From: an uncultured Clostridia bacterium
GTDB taxonomy: Bacteria; Bacillota; Clostridia; Oscillospirales; Acutalibacteraceae
Assembly (NCBI GenBank): GCA_947565265.1
Contig: CANOFK010000049.1
Coordinates: 1-7,283 of the forward strand
Length of the DNA: 7,283 nt
Direction of reading: 5' to 3'
The notes beneath the pieces are model-generated. The model searched no databases, was not told the origin of the DNA, and saw only the letters and a program-made list of their open reading frames with translations. Below, in pieces: positions 4,944-7,283 of this stretch. Each line of letters begins with the position of its first letter. The first letter of the stretch is position 1. The position numbers and the translations under genes were made by a program.

Positions 4944-5336
4944 ATGATGGACCGCGTGCAGGGGGCGGGCAGGGCCCTTCCCCAGCAGCAGGAAACACAG
5001 GCCCGCAGTGCCCCGCCCAAAGCCAGCTTTGGCGATATACTAAGCCAGGTACGGGAGGAACGCGGCCAGCAAGGGCAGTCCCAGGGCATCAATTTTTCCA
5101 AGCACGCCATAAGCCGGGCAGAGGAGCGGGGTATTGAGCTGACCCCGGCGCTAATGCAGCAACTGGCAGGCTCGGTAGAAAAGGCCCAGGAAAAGGGTGC
5201 CAAAAACATTTTGGCGTTTAACGCCACCCAGGCTTTCATCATCAATGTGCCTTATGGCAGGGTTATCACCACCATGAGCCAGGACGAGATGAAGGAAAAT
5301 ATCTTTACGAATATCGACGGCGCGGTATTGCTTTAG
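4944..5336 (+). CDS. Flagellar operon protein, TIGR02530 family
   Basis: This is a small protein of 130 residues found in Gram-positive flagellar operons between flgD and flgE; its molecular function is not established. After a Gln/Pro-rich N-terminal 45 residues, it shows the family pattern FSKHAISRAEERGIELT (51-67), KAQEKGAKNIL (80-90), NVPYGRVITT (101-110) and the C-terminal IFTNIDGAVLL (120-130). No signal peptide or membrane segment is visible, so it is likely cytoplasmic or exported through the flagellar route. The first of two adjacent ATGs (4944, 4947) is chosen because GGAGG (4929-4933) is 10 bases upstream. Its position suggests a role in hook assembly, perhaps as a chaperone or regulator for hook proteins; that is inference from context only. 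Confidence 0.87.
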   Translation: MMDRVQGAGRALPQQQETQARSAPPKASFGDILSQVREERGQQGQSQGINFSKHAISRAEERGIELTPALMQQLAGSVEKAQEKGAKNILAFNATQAFIINVPYGRVITTMSQDEMKENIFTNIDGAVLL

Positions 5337-5348
5337 CCGGACCTTTTT

Positions 5349-5384
5349 AGGAGGTTAAGGGGGCAGGCCTGCCTGACCTGCCCC
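5349..5384 (+). other. SD-like site without a start codon, then an 8-bp stem-loop
   Basis: AGGAGGT (5349-5355) is a strong Shine-Dalgarno match in the 76-bp spacer before flgE, but no ATG, GTG or TTG follows within usable distance. Five bases on, GGGGCAGG (5360-5367) pairs perfectly with CCTGCCCC (5377-5384) across a 9-base loop; the competing 12-bp palindrome GGCAGGCCTGCC (5362-5373) overlaps it. flgE has its own SD, AAAAGGAG (5397-5404). The site may be a ribosome standby site or a remnant. Confidence 0.5.
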
Positions 5385-5412
5385 GACCGCGTCAGGAAAA
5401 GGAGAAAACAGA

Positions 5413-6771
5413 ATGACAGGTGCAATGTATGCGGCTGTAGCCGGCCTTAGGGCCCATATGAGCGCGCTGAACGTGATTGGCCAAAACATCTCCAACGTGA
5501 ACACCAACGCCTACAAGGCCACCCGTTACACGTTTTTGGAGGCGCTTTACACCACGGTTCGCGGCGGTAGTAACGGCTCTAACCTGGTGGGCGGTAAAAA
5601 CCCCGCCCAGAACGGCTACGGCTCTTCTATTGGTACGATTGACCTTGATATGAGCACGAAGAACTACACCCCCACCGGCCAGGCCCTGGACGTAATGATC
5701 GACGGCGACGGGTTCCTGATCGTAGGGGATAAGACTTCCACCTTTATGAACGGTGCCGATGATTTGAAGGGCATGAACCTGACCCGCCTGGGCAACCTGA
5801 GCTTTGACCCTAACGGCTATCTGGTAGACGGCCAGGGCCAGGTGGTTTATGGCTATCTTTCGGTGCTCAGCCCGCTGTATGAGGCGGCGGTAAAGCAGGG
5901 TAATGCGCTTAGTAATACTGCTCCAGGTGCAGACCCGGATAATCCCCCCAACAAGGGCGTAGCCGGTCTGCCCACACTGGCAGATGTAATTAAAGAGGGT
6001 GCTGCCGACGCAACAAAGGGACCGAAGGACCTGAACTTCTACATCGACGATAAGGGGCAGGTTGTGCAGGCCAGGGAGGTAAAGGCGGCGGACGGTACGA
6101 ATCCTGCTGAGTTTGAGTACTTTGTAGTTGAGCAGTACACCTCCGCCCCAGTGCTTACCGCTATCCGTTCCCCTAAAGCGGACGCGGACGGCAAGGCGGT
6201 ATATCCCTCCTGGGATAAGGACCCCACCAGCGAAACCTATGGCCAGATTCTGGACGGTGAAGGCACCAGCCGTATCGTGCGGGAGAGCGTGAGCATTGAC
6301 GAGAACACCGGGCGCATCACCTGCACCACCAATACCGGCGAGGCAGTGGTCATCGGCACAATCGCCATTGCCAAGGTGGAGAACCCCAACGGCGTTACCC
6401 ACGTGGACGGCCACTACTACCAGGCCCTGGAAGGCGCCGGCGAGGTGCGCGCCACTTCCGTAGGCCACTCGGTGAAGAACAGCAACCATGAGGATAGCCC
6501 CTTCAACGTCAAGTTTATCCCCACCGTTAATGCTGATGGAACAATCACAGCGCCGGCTGACACTACACAGGCCACTATGGGCCCCGGCGAGTTCAGCGTG
6601 CAGCCCAGCGGCGGCACCAAACTCCTTGGCGGCGGCCTGGAGAGCAGCGGTACGGACCTGGCCAACGAGATCAGCAACATGATCATGATCCAGCGTGGCT
6701 ACCAGGCCAATACCCGTATCGTTACCGTAACGGACACCATGCTGGAAGAGCTGGTGAACATGAAACGCTAA
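5413..6771 (+). CDS. flgE: Flagellar hook protein FlgE
   Basis: FlgE polymerises into the hook, the flexible universal joint between rod and filament; it is exported through the flagellar type III apparatus and assembled under the FlgD cap. The 452-residue product has the conserved N-terminal rod/hook motif NISNVNTNAYK (25-35), DGDGFLIVGD (97-106), and the conserved C-terminal helix region starting near 408 (LESSGTDLANEISNMIMIQRG, then YQANTRIVTVTDTMLEELVNMKR). The middle, about 155-400, is variable and exposed in known hooks. FlgG and FlgF share both ends but are about 250-270 residues, so length favours FlgE. AAAAGGAG (5397-5404), 8 bases upstream, sets the start. The protein has a single cysteine (C304), and the 160-260 region uses more A/T-ending codons than the conserved ends. 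Confidence 0.93.
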   Translation: MTGAMYAAVAGLRAHMSALNVIGQNISNVNTNAYKATRYTFLEALYTTVRGGSNGSNLVGGKNPAQNGYGSSIGTIDLDMSTKNYTPTGQALDVMIDGDGFLIVGDKTSTFMNGADDLKGMNLTRLGNLSFDPNGYLVDGQGQVVYGYLSVLSPLYEAAVKQGNALSNTAPGADPDNPPNKGVAGLPTLADVIKEGAADATKGPKDLNFYIDDKGQVVQAREVKAADGTNPAEFEYFVVEQYTSAPVLTAIRSPKADADGKAVYPSWDKDPTSETYGQILDGEGTSRIVRESVSIDENTGRITCTTNTGEAVVIGTIAIAKVENPNGVTHVDGHYYQALEGAGEVRATSVGHSVKNSNHEDSPFNVKFIPTVNADGTITAPADTTQATMGPGEFSVQPSGGTKLLGGGLESSGTDLANEISNMIMIQRGYQANTRIVTVTDTMLEELVNMKR

Positions 6772-6780
6772 ACCTTAGCG
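6766..6780 (+). other. Hairpin spanning the flgE stop codon
   Basis: CGCTAA (6766-6771) pairs perfectly with TTAGCG (6775-6780) across a 3-base loop, ACC. The left arm contains the last coding bases and the TAA stop of flgE. No T-run follows. Translating ribosomes would cover it, so it may act mainly in mRNA 3'-end protection or by separating flgE from flbD expression. Confidence 0.4.
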
Positions 6781-6964
6781 GCATAGCGGCGCCGGAAAAA
6801 GGCGCACGCAACCCCAATCGACCAGCCGCCCCCGGCAAAGCCCTTTAAGCCGCGGAGGCCGGCAAAGAAATACACAGCCCGACAAATGGGCAGAAACCCG
6901 CGCCGGGGCAGGCCGTGTGCCTGTCCCTGGGGGCGGGGGATTTTACGGAGGGAGAAAGAGCGTT
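6772..6964 (+). other. 193-bp spacer between flgE and flbD with two further hairpins
   Basis: No credible gene lies here. gcgcc (6789-6793) pairs with ggcgc (6801-6805) across a ggaaaaa loop. ggggcaggc (6905-6913) pairs with gcctgtccc (6919-6927) through nine pairs including one G-U, with loop cgtgt. The 9-mer ccggcaaag occurs twice (6832-6840 and 6859-6867). An SD-like CGGAGG (6853-6858) is followed by no start codon. The flbD ribosome binding site GGAGGG (6947-6952) ends the spacer. I see no convincing promoter or T-rich terminator. Confidence 0.45.
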
Positions 6965-7219
6965 ATGATCATGCTGACAAAAACGAGCGGCGAGAAATTC
7001 CTGGTCAACCACCTGCAGATCGAGTGCATCGAACTGATCCCCGAAACAAAGATTGTCATGATGAACCGGGATTTTTATCTGGTACTGGAGTCTGTGCAGG
7101 AGATCGTGACCCGCATCGCCGATTACAACGCAAAGGTGCAGGACATCCACAGGCAGGTCACGGTAAACGAGGACGCCCCGTCCCGTGGTTCCACACAGCG
7201 GTCCGGGTTCAGGCGATAA
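6965..7219 (+). CDS. flbD: Flagellar protein FlbD (SwrD family)
   Basis: FlbD is a small protein encoded in Gram-positive flagellar operons, usually directly after flgE; its Bacillus subtilis relative SwrD supports swarming by increasing flagellar power. The 84-residue product opens MIMLTKTSGEKFLVN, matching the family's MIxLTRLNGKxFxLN pattern, and continues LQIECIELIPETKIVM (17-32) and YLVLESVQEIVTRIADY (38-54), all family hallmarks. The usual Gly before the KKYxVxES segment is replaced by N34-R35-D36. Residues about 64-84 are an extra hydrophilic tail ending in arginines, longer than in the short family members. ATG 6965 is chosen because the family N-terminus starts there; GGAGG (6947-6951) is 13 bases upstream, slightly far. 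motA/motB or fliL usually follow. Confidence 0.9.
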   Translation: MIMLTKTSGEKFLVNHLQIECIELIPETKIVMMNRDFYLVLESVQEIVTRIADYNAKVQDIHRQVTVNEDAPSRGSTQRSGFRR

Positions 7220-7240
7220 GCGCGGCCGCCGGAACTACAA

Positions 7241-7283
7241 ATGACAACAAGGATTGCTGGTTTGCAGGCTACAGTAAGTATTA
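7241..7283 (+). CDS. Possible start of the next gene, truncated by the window end
   Basis: ATG 7241 opens a frame, MTTRIAGLQATVSI, that has no stop before the window ends. It starts 21 bp after flbD. Only a weak ribosome binding site (ggaa, 7231-7234) precedes it. The 14 residues do not match the usual N-terminus of MotA or FliL, the common neighbours, so I cannot name it; it may also be noncoding spacer. Confidence 0.2.
   Translation, partial: MTTRIAGLQATVSI

Noticed and set aside
5392..6489. 365-codon minus-strand open frame opposite flgE
   Set aside because: It lies wholly opposite a confident flgE, and long antisense frames are expected at this GC content. No family features are visible.
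6917..6964. Upstream extension of the flbD frame from GTG 6917
   Set aside because: It runs through a hairpin and the SD itself; the family N-terminus (MIxLT) begins at 6965.
6886..6964. Possible small ORF starting at ATG 6886 in the flgE-flbD spacer
   Set aside because: No SD at a usable distance, and the frame simply runs on out of frame through flbD.
7222..7229. GCGGCCGC palindrome after flbD
   Set aside because: An 8-bp palindrome in GC-rich DNA is expected by chance, and it has no partner or flanking structure.

Overview
This window is a stretch of a flagellar (fla/che-type) gene cluster from a GC-rich member of the Firmicutes, most likely class Clostridia. I estimate GC at about 60% by eye. 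All genes lie on the + strand. The order is fliH, fliI, fliJ, fliK, flgD, a TIGR02530-type flagellar operon protein, flgE and flbD, which is characteristic of Gram-positive flagellar operons. The combination of a TIGR02530 protein and FlbD flanking flgE is a Firmicutes signature, and most starts have strong Shine-Dalgarno (SD) sequences. The genus cannot be determined from this sequence; motile, GC-rich gut Clostridia are one plausible source.

Layout: bases 1-75 are the end of the spacer before fliH and contain a hairpin. fliH (76-921) and fliI (934-2241) are nearly contiguous and encode the stator-like regulator and the ATPase of the flagellar type III export apparatus. A 128-bp structured spacer precedes fliJ (2370-2828), the stalk of that ATPase. 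A 261-bp spacer (2829-3089) separates fliJ from fliK (3090-4235, hook-length control). flgD (4336-4923, hook cap), the TIGR02530 protein (4944-5336) and flgE (5413-6771, hook) follow. After a 193-bp spacer comes flbD (6965-7219). The last 64 bases may contain the start of the next gene.

The genes form one functional unit. FliH, FliI and FliJ energise and dock export substrates. FlgD caps the growing hook, FlgE polymerises beneath it, and FliK measures the hook and switches export specificity. FlbD and the TIGR02530 protein are small accessory proteins of Gram-positive flagellar operons.

The coding content is ordinary; the unusual material is in the spacers. The fliJ-fliK spacer is the richest. 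It contains a four-codon ORF (ATG GCA ATT TTG TAA) with its own SD that overlaps the fliJ stop as TAATG. A chain of mutually exclusive AAAGC/GCTTT pairings and a 12-bp stem-loop follow. Next are eight tandem 10-11-bp C-rich, G-poor units that resemble a Rho-utilisation site, then a 9-bp hairpin and a near-perfect SD for fliK. This could be an attenuation checkpoint before the hook-stage genes, or the scar of a lost gene. Other spacers also carry GC-rich hairpins, a shared 10-mer, a shared AT-rich 9-mer and an SD-like site with no start codon after it. FlgD has a short proline/aspartate repeat tail, which is uncommon for that family. I see no mobile elements, tRNA or rRNA genes, or CRISPR arrays.
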